A stretch of 46,342 bases of DNA from an uncultured Victivallis sp. (GTDB lineage Bacteria; Verrucomicrobiota; Lentisphaeria; Victivallales; Victivallaceae): assembly GCA_944389935.1 (NCBI GenBank), contig CALXOE010000026.1, positions 1-46,342 on the forward strand. Reading direction: 5' to 3'. Of the stretch, positions 35,055 through 44,600 are shown piece by piece. The notes beneath the pieces were generated by a model. That model did no database searches. It was not told where the DNA came from and saw nothing but the letters and a program-made list of their open reading frames with translations. Within the stretch, counting starts at the first letter, position 1; every line of letters begins with the position of its first letter. Both the position numbers and the translations under genes were made by a program.

Positions 35055-35248
35055 AGATCGAATCCGAGGCCGGGCTTTCCGGTCGAGGCGGAGGGTCGGA
35101 TACGGTTTCCCCGGAAGCGCAATCTCCATCCCGTTCGGGGCGCGCAGCGGGGAAACCGGCTCTTTTTTCCGTCTCCGAGTGGAATTTTGACGGGAAACGG
35201 CTTATATTGTGAGGATTATCATATTGAAAAGAGGCTGTTCCCCCGATC

Positions 35249-36292
35249 ATGAAATTCCATACTTCTGCACGGACGGCGTTTGAGGCACTCGGCGTCCGGA
35301 TTCCCCCGGAGGCCGCGGAAGTCGAAGCGCGATTCCCGGTTTATGTCAACGATTACTATTTGAAACTGATCGATCCCGCAAACTGGCGGAACGACCCCAT
35401 CGCCCGGCAGGCGCTGCCGGACCGGGCGGAGCTCGAGGACGATTCTTCGAGTTTCGATCCGCTGGCGGAGGAGATTCAGATGCCGGTTGCACGGCTGATT
35501 CACCGGTTTGCCGACCGGGTCGTGCTGCTGGCGACGGGGCGGTGCGCAATGCGTTGCCGGTTCTGCTTCCGGAAACGGACCTGGACCACCGGTATGGAGC
35601 TCGACGACATTTCCGATGCCGAACTCGAAGAGGCCTGCGCGTATCTGCGCCGGACTCCCGCGGTCCGCGAAGTGCTGATTTCCGGCGGCGACCCGCTGAT
35701 GCTGCCGTTTGAGCACTTCCGCCGGATCGTCGATGCGGTTGCGGCGGTCGAGTCGATTGAGATCATCCGCATTGCGACCCGGCTGCCGGCGGTCTGGCCG
35801 CAGCGGATCGACGCGGAACTCTGCGACTATCTCCGGCGCATTCCGGGGCTCTGGGTCGCGACCCATTTCAACCATCCGCGCGAACTTTCCGCCGAGGCGC
35901 GGCGGGCGTGTGCTCTTCTGGTTTCCTCCGGCGTGCCGGTCATCAATCAGACCGTTCTGCTGAAAGGGGTGAACGACGATGCGGAGACGCTTGAACAGCT
36001 CTTCCGCTCGCTGGTTGCTCTGCGGGTCAAACCGCATTATCTGTTTCACGTCGATCCGGTGCGCGGGGTGCGCCACTTCGCGACGGGGATCGGGAAAGGG
36101 CTGGAAATTCTGCGGGCATTCCGGCCGCGTCTCTCGTCGCTGGCGGTGCCGACTTTCGCGATCGACCTGCCCGAGGGCGGAGGCAAAGTCGCCCTGCAGC
36201 CGGACTATTCGGCCGGAGCGGAAACCTATTGGGACATTCACGGGAAAAAAGCGATTCCCTACCGGATGATGCGTTGCAAAGAGTCCCGCTGA
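35249..36292 (+). CDS. kamA: KamA-family radical SAM protein (lysine 2,3-aminomutase type)
   Basis: 347 residues, shorter than the ~415 of clostridial lysine 2,3-aminomutase and close to EpmB. The [4Fe-4S]/SAM motif is CAMRCRFC (about 94-101). PLP-linked aminomutase features include EVLISGGDPLML. The two Asp that bind the lysine amino group in KamA (D293 and D330) have counterparts D269 (FHVDPVRG) and D306 (IDLPEGGGK), with the same 37-residue spacing. This supports a true lysine-type aminomutase rather than EpmB, although no EF-P or lysine catabolism gene is present in the window. The start at 35249 has no strong ribosome site; a TATATT lies at 35203-35208. Confidence 0.88.
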   Translation: MKFHTSARTAFEALGVRIPPEAAEVEARFPVYVNDYYLKLIDPANWRNDPIARQALPDRAELEDDSSSFDPLAEEIQMPVARLIHRFADRVVLLATGRCAMRCRFCFRKRTWTTGMELDDISDAELEEACAYLRRTPAVREVLISGGDPLMLPFEHFRRIVDAVAAVESIEIIRIATRLPAVWPQRIDAELCDYLRRIPGLWVATHFNHPRELSAEARRACALLVSSGVPVINQTVLLKGVNDDAETLEQLFRSLVALRVKPHYLFHVDPVRGVRHFATGIGKGLEILRAFRPRLSSLAVPTFAIDLPEGGGKVALQPDYSAGAETYWDIHGKKAIPYRMMRCKESR

Positions 36293-36433
36293 GCAGTATA
36301 TTATATACTCCGCCGGAAAATCCGGCGAAAAACAGCAATCTGCCGCTGTGATGCGTGCCGCCGGGCGGCGCATTGTCGCGCCCCGCGCATTGCGGCTGTG
36401 GCCTGTCTGCGGCGACCTGTCTGAAAGGAAATT

Positions 36434-38242
36434 ATGGACCATTTTGATGAATTCAGCAAACTCGGTATTTCCGAATCAACGTTGAAAGCCTTGCGGGATA
36501 AGGGGTTTGAATCTCCGACCCCGATTCAGATCCTCACGATTCCGAAGCTGCTCTCGGGAGGGCGCGACCTGATCGGGCAGGCGCAGACCGGAACCGGGAA
36601 AACCGCTGCATTCGGAATTCCGCTCATCGAACGCTGCCGTCCGGGGCGGAAAAAGCCGCAGGCGCTCGTGCTCGCTCCGACCCGCGAACTTTCGATCCAG
36701 ATCGCCGAGGAGCTGAATTCCCTGAAAGGGGAGAGCACTCTGCGCATAGCGCCGTTCTACGGCGGGCAGGCGATCGAGATTCAGCTGCAACGCCTGCGCG
36801 ACGGCATCGATGTTGTGATCGGGACTCCGGGCCGGGTGCTCGATCTGATGCGGCGCGGAGCGCTCGATCTTTCCGGACTCGATTTCGCGGTGCTCGACGA
36901 GGCCGACGAGATGCTCGACATGGGATTCATCGAGGAGATCGAGGCGATTCTCGCGGGGACTGCCCCCGGCCGGCGCATGCTGATGTTCTCCGCCACGATG
37001 CCGCCCGGAATCCGGAAGATCGCCGAGCGTTTCATGGGGGATTACGAGATGATACGGGTCGAGGGGACCCGGCTCGGAACCGATCTGACCGAACAGATTT
37101 ATTTTGAGGTCCGGCGCGAGGACAAGTTTGAAGCCCTGTCGCGGATTCTCGACCTCGAGGAGGAGATCTATGCGCTGGTGTTCTGTCGCACGCGGAACGA
37201 CGTCGATGAGCTCGTCGAACGGCTCAAGCTGCGCGGCTACCGGGCCGAAGCACTGCATGGCGATATCGCGCAGGCGATGAGGACGAAAGTCATCAACCAG
37301 TTCAAGGCGAAGAAATTCCGCATTCTCGTCGCGACCGACGTCGCTGCGCGCGGGATCGACGTCAGCGATCTCACGCACGTCATCAATTACTCGATGCCGC
37401 AGGAGACCGAGACCTATGTTCACCGCATCGGCCGCACCGGCCGCGCCGGACGGAGCGGGACGGCGATCACTTTCGTGACGCCCGCCGAATACCGGCGGCT
37501 GACGATGATCCGGCGAGAGGCCAATGCGCAGATCGAAAAACGCGAACTGCCCGGCGGAAAGGAGATCGTCGAACAGAAGAAACAGCGGTTTTCCGAACTC
37601 GTTTCCGAGGCGATTGCGGGAGGTTCCCATCAGGAGTATCTCTCCTTTGCGGAAGACCTCCTGAAGCTCGGGGCGTCTCCCGCCGAAGTTCTGGCCGCAC
37701 TGCTGCAGCTCCGGTTCAAGGATGAGCTTCTGCCGGAGAACTATCGGGACTTCAGTCCGAAGAAGCGCGACCGCCGTTCCTGGGAGAGCATGCCGGACGA
37801 TCACGGTTCCACCCGGCTCTGCATCGGCGTCGGCAAGCTCGACGGTTACGGCGCGGTGAAGATGCTCGATCTGCTCTGGGAGAAAGCCCGCATCAAGAAG
37901 AGCCGGGTCGGCCGAATCGACTGTTTCGACCGGTTCAGCTTTGTGAACGTCGATTTTGAAGCTGCCGAACAGGTGATTGCGGCATTTCGTCGCGGCGGTC
38001 CGGCCGCCCGGCTCGCGACTCCCCGCCCGGGGGAAGAGCCGGAGAAAGCCGAACGCTCTCCCGCCCGGGAGCGGTCCGGCGCGAAGCGGAATCCCCGGAA
38101 AGAGACGGCCGAACCCGTGGAGAAATCTCCGAAATACGGGAAGTCGACTCCGGAACGCGGGAAGAGGAGTCTGCGGAACTGGGTCGAGGAGATCTCTTCC
38201 GGCGTCGAACTCCGGGAGAAGCGGCGCCGTGGGAAAAAATAG
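36434..38242 (+). CDS. deaD: DEAD-box RNA helicase (DeaD/CsdA type)
   Basis: 602 residues. The N-terminal Q motif (GFESPTPIQ) and helicase motifs are complete: AQTGTGKT (I), PTRELS (Ia), TPGRVLD (Ib), DEAD (II), SAT (III), ARGID (V) and HRIGRTGR (VI). A helical dimerisation-like region follows (about 375-440). A DbpA-type RNA-binding domain comes next (about 455-525: TRLCIGVGKLDGYGAVKMLD, SFVNVDF), and then a basic, low-complexity tail (KRNPRKETAEPVEKSPKY). It should unwind RNA in ribosome assembly and cold adaptation. The ATG has AAAGGAAA upstream. Its 141-bp leader contains palindromes at 36294-36308 and a GC hairpin. Confidence 0.94.
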   Translation: MDHFDEFSKLGISESTLKALRDKGFESPTPIQILTIPKLLSGGRDLIGQAQTGTGKTAAFGIPLIERCRPGRKKPQALVLAPTRELSIQIAEELNSLKGESTLRIAPFYGGQAIEIQLQRLRDGIDVVIGTPGRVLDLMRRGALDLSGLDFAVLDEADEMLDMGFIEEIEAILAGTAPGRRMLMFSATMPPGIRKIAERFMGDYEMIRVEGTRLGTDLTEQIYFEVRREDKFEALSRILDLEEEIYALVFCRTRNDVDELVERLKLRGYRAEALHGDIAQAMRTKVINQFKAKKFRILVATDVAARGIDVSDLTHVINYSMPQETETYVHRIGRTGRAGRSGTAITFVTPAEYRRLTMIRREANAQIEKRELPGGKEIVEQKKQRFSELVSEAIAGGSHQEYLSFAEDLLKLGASPAEVLAALLQLRFKDELLPENYRDFSPKKRDRRSWESMPDDHGSTRLCIGVGKLDGYGAVKMLDLLWEKARIKKSRVGRIDCFDRFSFVNVDFEAAEQVIAAFRRGGPAARLATPRPGEEPEKAERSPARERSGAKRNPRKETAEPVEKSPKYGKSTPERGKRSLRNWVEEISSGVELREKRRRGKK

Positions 38243-38271
38243 TTGTATTTTGCCCTTTCCGGCTGTATGGT
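38243..38271 (+). promoter_or_regulatory. probable rarA promoter
   Basis: TTGTAT, 17 bp, TATGGT, starting right after the deaD stop. Predicted start near 38278 and 55 nt of leader before the rarA ATG. Confidence 0.5.
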
Positions 38272-38332
38272 ATGAGGGGTGGTGCTTTCGCACGAACGCG
38301 AGCGCACCTCAGAAAACGGAGCGGATGAGACC

Positions 38333-39664
38333 ATGAACGACACGGATGAGGAGAGTTTATTCGCCGCGAACGTCACGCGGCCGCTGGCCGACCGGCTGCG
38401 CCCGCACTCCATCGACGAGATCGTCGGGCAGGATCATCTGCTCGGGGAGGGGGCGCCGCTGCGGTGCATGATCGAGTCGGGGCACCTGGCCAGTTTTATT
38501 CTCTGGGGGCCGCCGGGGTGCGGAAAAACGACGCTTGCACGGATCATGGCGAGTCGGACGCAACTTCATTTCGTCGCTCTCTCCGCGGTTTTTTCCGGCA
38601 TTGCGGATCTGCGCCGCGCATTTGACGAGGCGAAGAAACGGCGCGCTTACGGCGAGGGAACGCTGCTCTTCATCGACGAGATCCACCGTTTCAACCGCGC
38701 GCAGCAGGATGGATTTCTCCCTTACGTCGAGAACGGCACGGTCGTGCTGGTCGGCGCGACGACGGAGAATCCATCGTTCGAGTTGAACAGCGCGCTGCTT
38801 TCCCGCTGCAAGGTGTTCATCATGAATGCGCTCGATGCGAATGCGCTCGACCGGATCATCGGGCGTGCGGAGACGCTGCTGGAGCGTCCGCTGCCGGTCA
38901 CGGCCGAAGCGCGGTCGACGCTTGTGGAGCTCGCCGACGGCGACGGACGTTACCTCATCAATCTTCTTGAGACGGTTTACGATCTTGCTCCGGAGGGGGC
39001 GACGCTCGACTCCGCCGCGCTTTTGAAGCTCGTGCAGCAGCGTGCGCCGGTTTACGACAAGGACCGGGAGGGACATTACAATCTCATCAGCGCGGTGCAC
39101 AAGAGCCTGCGCGGTTCCGACACCGATGCGGCGCTCTACTGGGCCGCCCGGATGCTTGAGGGCGGCGAAGATCCGCTCTATCTGCTGCGGCGGCTGACCC
39201 GGTTTGCGATGGAGGACGTGAGTCTGGCCGATCCGCAGGCGCTCCCGATGGCGCTCGCGGCTTGGGACGCCTATGAACGGCTCGGCTCGCCGGAGGGTGA
39301 TCTCGCGATCGCGGAGCTGATCATCTACCTCGGCAGCGCGCCGAAGTCGAACAGCGCCTACACGGCCTGGGGAAAAGCGCGGAAAGCGGCGAAAGAGTTC
39401 GGCTCGCTCATGCCCCCCGCGCACATCCTGAATGCCCCGACCCGGCTCATGGCCGAGGCGGGATACGGCAGGGGATATATCTACGATCATGATACGGCCG
39501 AGGGGTTTTCCGGACAGAACTACTTCCCGGAGAAGATGGGGCGGCGGAAATTCTACGACCCGCCCGAACGCGGATTCGAGCGGGAGATCCGCCGCCGCCT
39601 CGCCTACTGGGAGCGGCTGCGCCGCGAGAAAGAAACAACCGGGGGCGAAACGCCGCGACGCTGA
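38333..39664 (+). CDS. rarA: replication-associated recombination protein A
   Basis: 443 residues, AAA+ ATPase related to clamp loaders (MgsA/WRNIP1). Seen: PLADRLRPHSIDEIVGQDHL at the N terminus, Walker A GPPGCGKTT, Walker B FIDEIHRFN, sensor GATTENPSFELNSALLSRC, and the C-terminal tetramerisation domain (GSDTDAALYWAARMLEGGED, GRGYIYDHD, YFPEKMG). It acts at stalled forks. I chose ATG 38333, which begins shortly before the conserved RPLADRLRP; the frame is open from 38279. It follows deaD by 90 bp with its own promoter. It ends 15 bp before the convergent glycosidase. Confidence 0.95.
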   Translation: MNDTDEESLFAANVTRPLADRLRPHSIDEIVGQDHLLGEGAPLRCMIESGHLASFILWGPPGCGKTTLARIMASRTQLHFVALSAVFSGIADLRRAFDEAKKRRAYGEGTLLFIDEIHRFNRAQQDGFLPYVENGTVVLVGATTENPSFELNSALLSRCKVFIMNALDANALDRIIGRAETLLERPLPVTAEARSTLVELADGDGRYLINLLETVYDLAPEGATLDSAALLKLVQQRAPVYDKDREGHYNLISAVHKSLRGSDTDAALYWAARMLEGGEDPLYLLRRLTRFAMEDVSLADPQALPMALAAWDAYERLGSPEGDLAIAELIIYLGSAPKSNSAYTAWGKARKAAKEFGSLMPPAHILNAPTRLMAEAGYGRGYIYDHDTAEGFSGQNYFPEKMGRRKFYDPPERGFEREIRRRLAYWERLRREKETTGGETPRR

Positions 39665-39679
39665 CCCGGGACGGATTTA

Positions 39680-41620
39680 TCACCGTTCGGCGGCTGCCGG
39701 GATTTCATCCCGTTCCGGCGTCCATCGCAGCAGAAGCCCGCTGTTGGCCGCAATCCGGATCTCGCTGCCGCGCAGCGTCCCGTCTCCGCAGACCGGCTCA
39801 AGCCGGCCCCCCGCCGGCAGCGTGAGGTGATCGGAAATTTCGGCGCAGGTGTTGTTGACCGCAACCAGCCAGGCGCCAGTTCCGGCGGGATGTTCGGTCA
39901 GAGTCAGAGACGGGTCGGTGCGGGTGACGATCCGCCGTATCCGGGCCTCTTTCGCGGCCGCTTCGTAGATCCGCCACCAGGGATCTGCGCCCGGCAGAAA
40001 CGCACCGGAGCGGCGGCCGCATTCGAGTTCGATCGGAATCGTGCAGTAGAGCAGCCGCCCCGCTCCGCAGTTACATGTGCAGAAAACCGGGGAGTGATCG
40101 TCGTCTTCGGCAAGCACTTCCGCCCGGCGGTTCAGCAGACGGATGCAGCAGGGGGGTACGACCCGCGCATCGAGGTCGGCAAACCGGACATGCACCTCCT
40201 GTCCGGTGCGGGCGCGATAGTCGACGTCAACTCCGAACTCCTCGTTGAACGGCTGCAGAATTCCGTCGTCGCAGGTGACCAGAAGCACCGCACCGGCCCG
40301 CACCCGGGCCAGCAGCTTCCGGTAATTGCGGGCCGGAATCCCCTCGTTCCCCGCGATGGAGGGGAGAATGTAGAAATCCGATTCGGGGATTTCGCCGTTT
40401 CCGTCCGCGAATGTGATATCGAAATTCGCCTGCTTGGCCAGCAGAAATCCGGCCTGGGCAACCGTCCAGCGGTCCTGTCCCGGTGTGAGGATCATCACCG
40501 CGTTGCGGCGGAATTCCGGCAGGGCGGCAACGCGGTTTTCCTCGAGCATCCGGCGGAACGAGGAGAGCTCCCGGAGCGCCGCTCCGGGCGTCCCGTCAGC
40601 CGAGAACATTCCGAGCTCCCGCTCCATGGCGCACCAGTCGTAAGGCGTCTGTTCGAGGTGATCCTGATGAAACGCGCACCACCACAGCAGGCCGTGGCAG
40701 TGATGGGCATAGGCGTTCCAGAGCATGTTGCGGACGTACCCCGCGACGCGCGTTTCCCCGGCGAACGAGGGGCCGAGCGTCCCGGCCTCCTCGATGAACG
40801 CGGGGGCGCCGCCGAGATCGGCGTAGAGACGGGTTTCCGTCGCGGCGTGAAACGCATTGCGGATCGTGTTGACCGGTTCCAGATTGCAGTTCGGCGTGAA
40901 GATCGGGTAGGGGTGTGTGGTCAGCACATCTGTGAGTTCCCCCTGATCTTCGATGAGCCAGGCCCGGCCGCCCGGAACGTGGCCGACCTGCAGCGTGTGC
41001 ATGCCGGAGACGACCGGGTGTGCGGCATCCTCCAGCCGGATCGCGTTCGAGATCAGGCAGGTCCAGAGCCATGCCTCATCGGGGTTGTCGATCTGTCCGC
41101 AGCAGTTGCACTCGTTGCCGAGATCCCAGGCCGAGACGGCGGGATGGTTCCGGAACGTTTTGACGAGGTACCGTACCATGCGCACCTCATACCGGAGGGC
41201 TCCCGGATCGGTCAGGACGTTCACTCCCTCGAATGCGCGGGGAACGTGCATGCGACCGCTCATCCAGCCCGTGAGCAGTCCGACGATGACGCGCACTCCT
41301 GCTTCCGCGGCGAGGTCGAGAACCGTCCCGAGCCGCTCGATCATCACCGGATCGACTCCCGCCCGGCCCGCTTCGGTGCGCTCCGGCGCCTCTTCCCCGC
41401 GCCGCATCTCCCGGAAAATCTGTTTGTAGATGGTGTGCCGGACCAGCGGCTGAAAATCCGGCCACAGCGGAAAAATACGCACCACTTCGATGCCGTTCGC
41501 GGCCAGCAGTCTGAGGTCCTCTTCCACCCGGGCGCGATCCCATTCCCGCCACATGGCGGTTCCGGCGTGCGAGGCCCAGTAGTTGCATCCGACGAAAAAA
41601 GGGGAATCCGTTTGAAACAT
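39680..41620 (-). CDS. cytoplasmic GH5/GH-A-like glycosidase
   Basis: 646 residues, no signal peptide. The N terminus FFVGCNYWASHAGTAMW opens a TIM barrel with acid/base E170 in WDLGNECNCCG and candidate nucleophile E277 or E278 in FIEEAGT. HHCHGLLWWCAF and a Rossmann-like domain (about 360-500: AVMILTPGQ, FYILPSIAGNEGI) follow, as in beta-galactosidase-type and trimerisation-domain glycosidases. A C-terminal beta domain is present (LTEHPAGTGAWLVAVNN). It probably hydrolyses oligosaccharides produced outside by the 1251-residue enzyme. AGGAG lies 6 bp before the ATG. It is the third gene of the minus-strand cassette, 17 bp after the large glycosidase. Confidence 0.85.
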   Translation of the reverse strand: MFQTDSPFFVGCNYWASHAGTAMWREWDRARVEEDLRLLAANGIEVVRIFPLWPDFQPLVRHTIYKQIFREMRRGEEAPERTEAGRAGVDPVMIERLGTVLDLAAEAGVRVIVGLLTGWMSGRMHVPRAFEGVNVLTDPGALRYEVRMVRYLVKTFRNHPAVSAWDLGNECNCCGQIDNPDEAWLWTCLISNAIRLEDAAHPVVSGMHTLQVGHVPGGRAWLIEDQGELTDVLTTHPYPIFTPNCNLEPVNTIRNAFHAATETRLYADLGGAPAFIEEAGTLGPSFAGETRVAGYVRNMLWNAYAHHCHGLLWWCAFHQDHLEQTPYDWCAMERELGMFSADGTPGAALRELSSFRRMLEENRVAALPEFRRNAVMILTPGQDRWTVAQAGFLLAKQANFDITFADGNGEIPESDFYILPSIAGNEGIPARNYRKLLARVRAGAVLLVTCDDGILQPFNEEFGVDVDYRARTGQEVHVRFADLDARVVPPCCIRLLNRRAEVLAEDDDHSPVFCTCNCGAGRLLYCTIPIELECGRRSGAFLPGADPWWRIYEAAAKEARIRRIVTRTDPSLTLTEHPAGTGAWLVAVNNTCAEISDHLTLPAGGRLEPVCGDGTLRGSEIRIAANSGLLLRWTPERDEIPAAAER

Positions 41621-41637
41621 CTCCAGCTCCTGCAATC

Positions 41638-44600
41638 TCAGCGAAATAATGAATCCTGTTCCGGCTCGATGGAGTAATGCAGATCCGGCAGAGGCCGTCC
41701 CCGCCGATCCGTGAAGCGCACGATGAAACCCGATCCGCCGCCGGCATTCGAGATTTTCAGCAGCAGGCGGTTCCATCCTTTCTCAAGGGTGATTTCTGCG
41801 GCGTCCTCGTCCGGGGTCACACTGCGGCGGGCTTCGTTCCGCCAGACCTCGCGGCCATTGAGCATCGCCGCGATGCCGTCGTCACTGCCCAGGCGCAGGA
41901 CGGCCGACTCCTGCCGGGGCGAGTGGATGCGCACGAATGCATAGCAGATCGTCTTTTCTCCGGCGAAACCGGGTGTCGCCAGATCGACCGCACCGGGCAG
42001 GGCGTCGGTCGCGCCGTCCTGTCCGCGGCAGGCGGTCCAGCGGCGTCCCGCGCAAAGCTCCCCCTCCCGTGGTGAGAGCTGCGACTCTTCCGCGACCGCG
42101 GTTTGAAGCAGTCCGGGCGCGGGAATCGGGCCGAGCAGCAGAAAACGGTCGATCCATCCCGCCTCTTCCCCGGGGGGAGTCCGCCAGCCGATGCGCAGAC
42201 GTAACGCTGCGGCTGATTCGGTTTCCCCGATCCGGACCGGCAGCGGGATGTCGTGCCGTTTCAATCGTGCGGCAGGCGGAATTTCGATCACTGCGGAAAT
42301 CCGCCGTTCCGTTCCGGGCGCGAGGGTAAGTCGGCGATCCGCCGCCGGAAATGTGATCCGGTAATCCGGCGCAATGACATTCTCCAGAACGAAACTTTTC
42401 GCATGTTTGAACGGATTGACCAGCCGGATTTCGACCTTTCCTGTTTCTCCCGGGGCGATTACGGAGGGGGCCGTTTCGATCTGGACGGGGATCGCGCTTT
42501 CGCATTCTCCGAGAAGATAGAGCGGATTTTCCGAGAGCGGCAGCAGCAGCTGTTCTCCGGCGGCGGTCTGCCGGATTTTCCGTCCCATGATATCCCGGAT
42601 TTCGACCGGCGTACCGCAGGTGAGTGCCAGGGCGGAACGCTCCCGGGTGGTCCAGACGACCGCGACCGCCCGGCCGGTTCTGTCACGATAGTTCATCTGG
42701 TAGATTCCGTCGCGGTCCGTTTTGCGGGACTCGTAACGGCTGCCGCGCAGAAAACGGCAGAACACCTGAAAGGCGACCAGCGACGGCGCCGGTGTATTGT
42801 CCGGATTCAGAATCGACCAGCCGTTTTTCCCGAAATTCGCATGGCGGAACTCGTACCAGAAGAGCCGCCGGTGTCCCGCCATGGCCATGGCGAGATAGCG
42901 CACGATGTATTGAGCCTGCCGTTCCGGAGAGACCACCGAGAGTCGTGGATGATGGATTCTCCAGCTGAATTCCGTCACGTAAAGCGGCCGGTCGACGCCG
43001 TCCGCCGCCGCCGTCCGTCGCATGGCGGCCTCCTCCTCGAAGATTGTTCCGGTTCCGGCGGAGGGATCCCAGTGGGTCAGCATTTTGTCCGGATCTTCCG
43101 GCGTGGTCTGCGTCCGGTAGGGATGGTAACTGACCGCGTCGAATGCGGGAAACGCCCCGAGTTCACGCAGTTTGTTCAGGTAATTCACGTCCGTTGAGGC
43201 GAGTCCCGGAGAGATGATCCGGCACTCTGGAGCGTTGCGGCGGATCGCCTCCGCCGCCCGCCGCAGGGATTCGACGTACCAGGCCGCTCCGCCGTTTCGG
43301 AAGTCACACTGCCATTTGCTGCGGTGATTGGGCTCGTTCCCGAGCTGGCACTCTTTCAGGTAAGGCCGATAGCGCCGGGCGAACGCCGCCACGAATTTCT
43401 CCCAGGCGTCCAGGTCATCCGGCCGTCCCGTCATCTGCTGGTACTGCCCCGAATCCGCCGGCACCGTCGACGCCGTCGCCCAGGAGGGCGCATACTCGAA
43501 AAACGGGAAAACCGTCAGCCCGCTCCGCGCCATCTCCTGGAACAGCAGATCGTAGAAACTCCAGTCGTAAACCCCCTTTTCGGCCTCGACCATATCCCAG
43601 GAGATTCCGGTGCGGACATGGTCGATCCCCGCCAGTTTCATCAGCGGATATTCCGCGAGATTGCAGATGATGTTGCGGCCCGTGTCCATGCCGCTGTTGA
43701 CGCCGAACGCGGAATCCTCCGGTGCACAGGGGATGCGCGACAGGTCGAAGAGAATGGCGAATGAACTTTCCCGTTCCGCCAGAACCCGTTCCCCCGCCAG
43801 ACAGCGGAATTCCACCCGGTAATATCCCGTCTGCGTCACCGGCAGCTCGAGAACCGTCTCCGCTCCTCCGGCTTTGAGCGGCAGAACCGTCTCCTCCTGC
43901 GCGGCCGGATTTCCGAAAAAATCCCGGGCCCGGCAGATCACGCGCACTTCTTTCCCGGCGGGTGACGCGCCGGCGTGAAGCCGAATCCGGTAGCGGACCC
44001 GGCTCCCTGCCGGAAAAAGCGCGGACTCGTGTTCTCCCAGGGCGGTCGTCTGCAGATGGTACTCGTCATCGGCGAGGGGGCGCAGCAGTACCCGTCCGGC
44101 ATGAATGCCGGGGGCGTCGCGGTATCCGGACGCTCCCTCCACTGCGATCACGTTGGCACCGTCCCGCACCGCTTCGGCCGGAATCAGGTAGTCCGGCCGC
44201 TCATCGAAAGAGCGGGGAACTCCGAACGTTTCCCCCACTTTGATGCCGTTGAAAAACGTCGTATCATTGCCTTTGATCCGGCCCACGTTGAGCCGGTAAG
44301 CTCCGCCGTGTTTCATCTGTACCGTCGTCCGGCTCTGCATGAGCCCGTACCGGAACGGCTCTTCCGGCCTGCCGGGAACGGGATAACTTTTCCAGCTCGA
44401 ATCGTCGAAGCCGCACCGGGTCCAGCTGCGGTCGGCGCAGGCCGTGAACGGGGCAAACCGGTAATGCCACCGGCGCGGAATGTCGACGGCGGCGGTCTTG
44501 ACTTCCCCCTTGAGCCGGAAATCGAAATTCCGGATCGAGACGGTGCTGTTCGCCCCTTTTGCCGTGTGGATCTGCAGCTCTCCGGAGAGCGGAGTTCCCT

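Noticed and set aside
39827..41677. 616-codon plus-strand ORF opposite the cytoplasmic glycosidase
   Set aside because: Antisense shadow of a gene with clear catalytic motifs.
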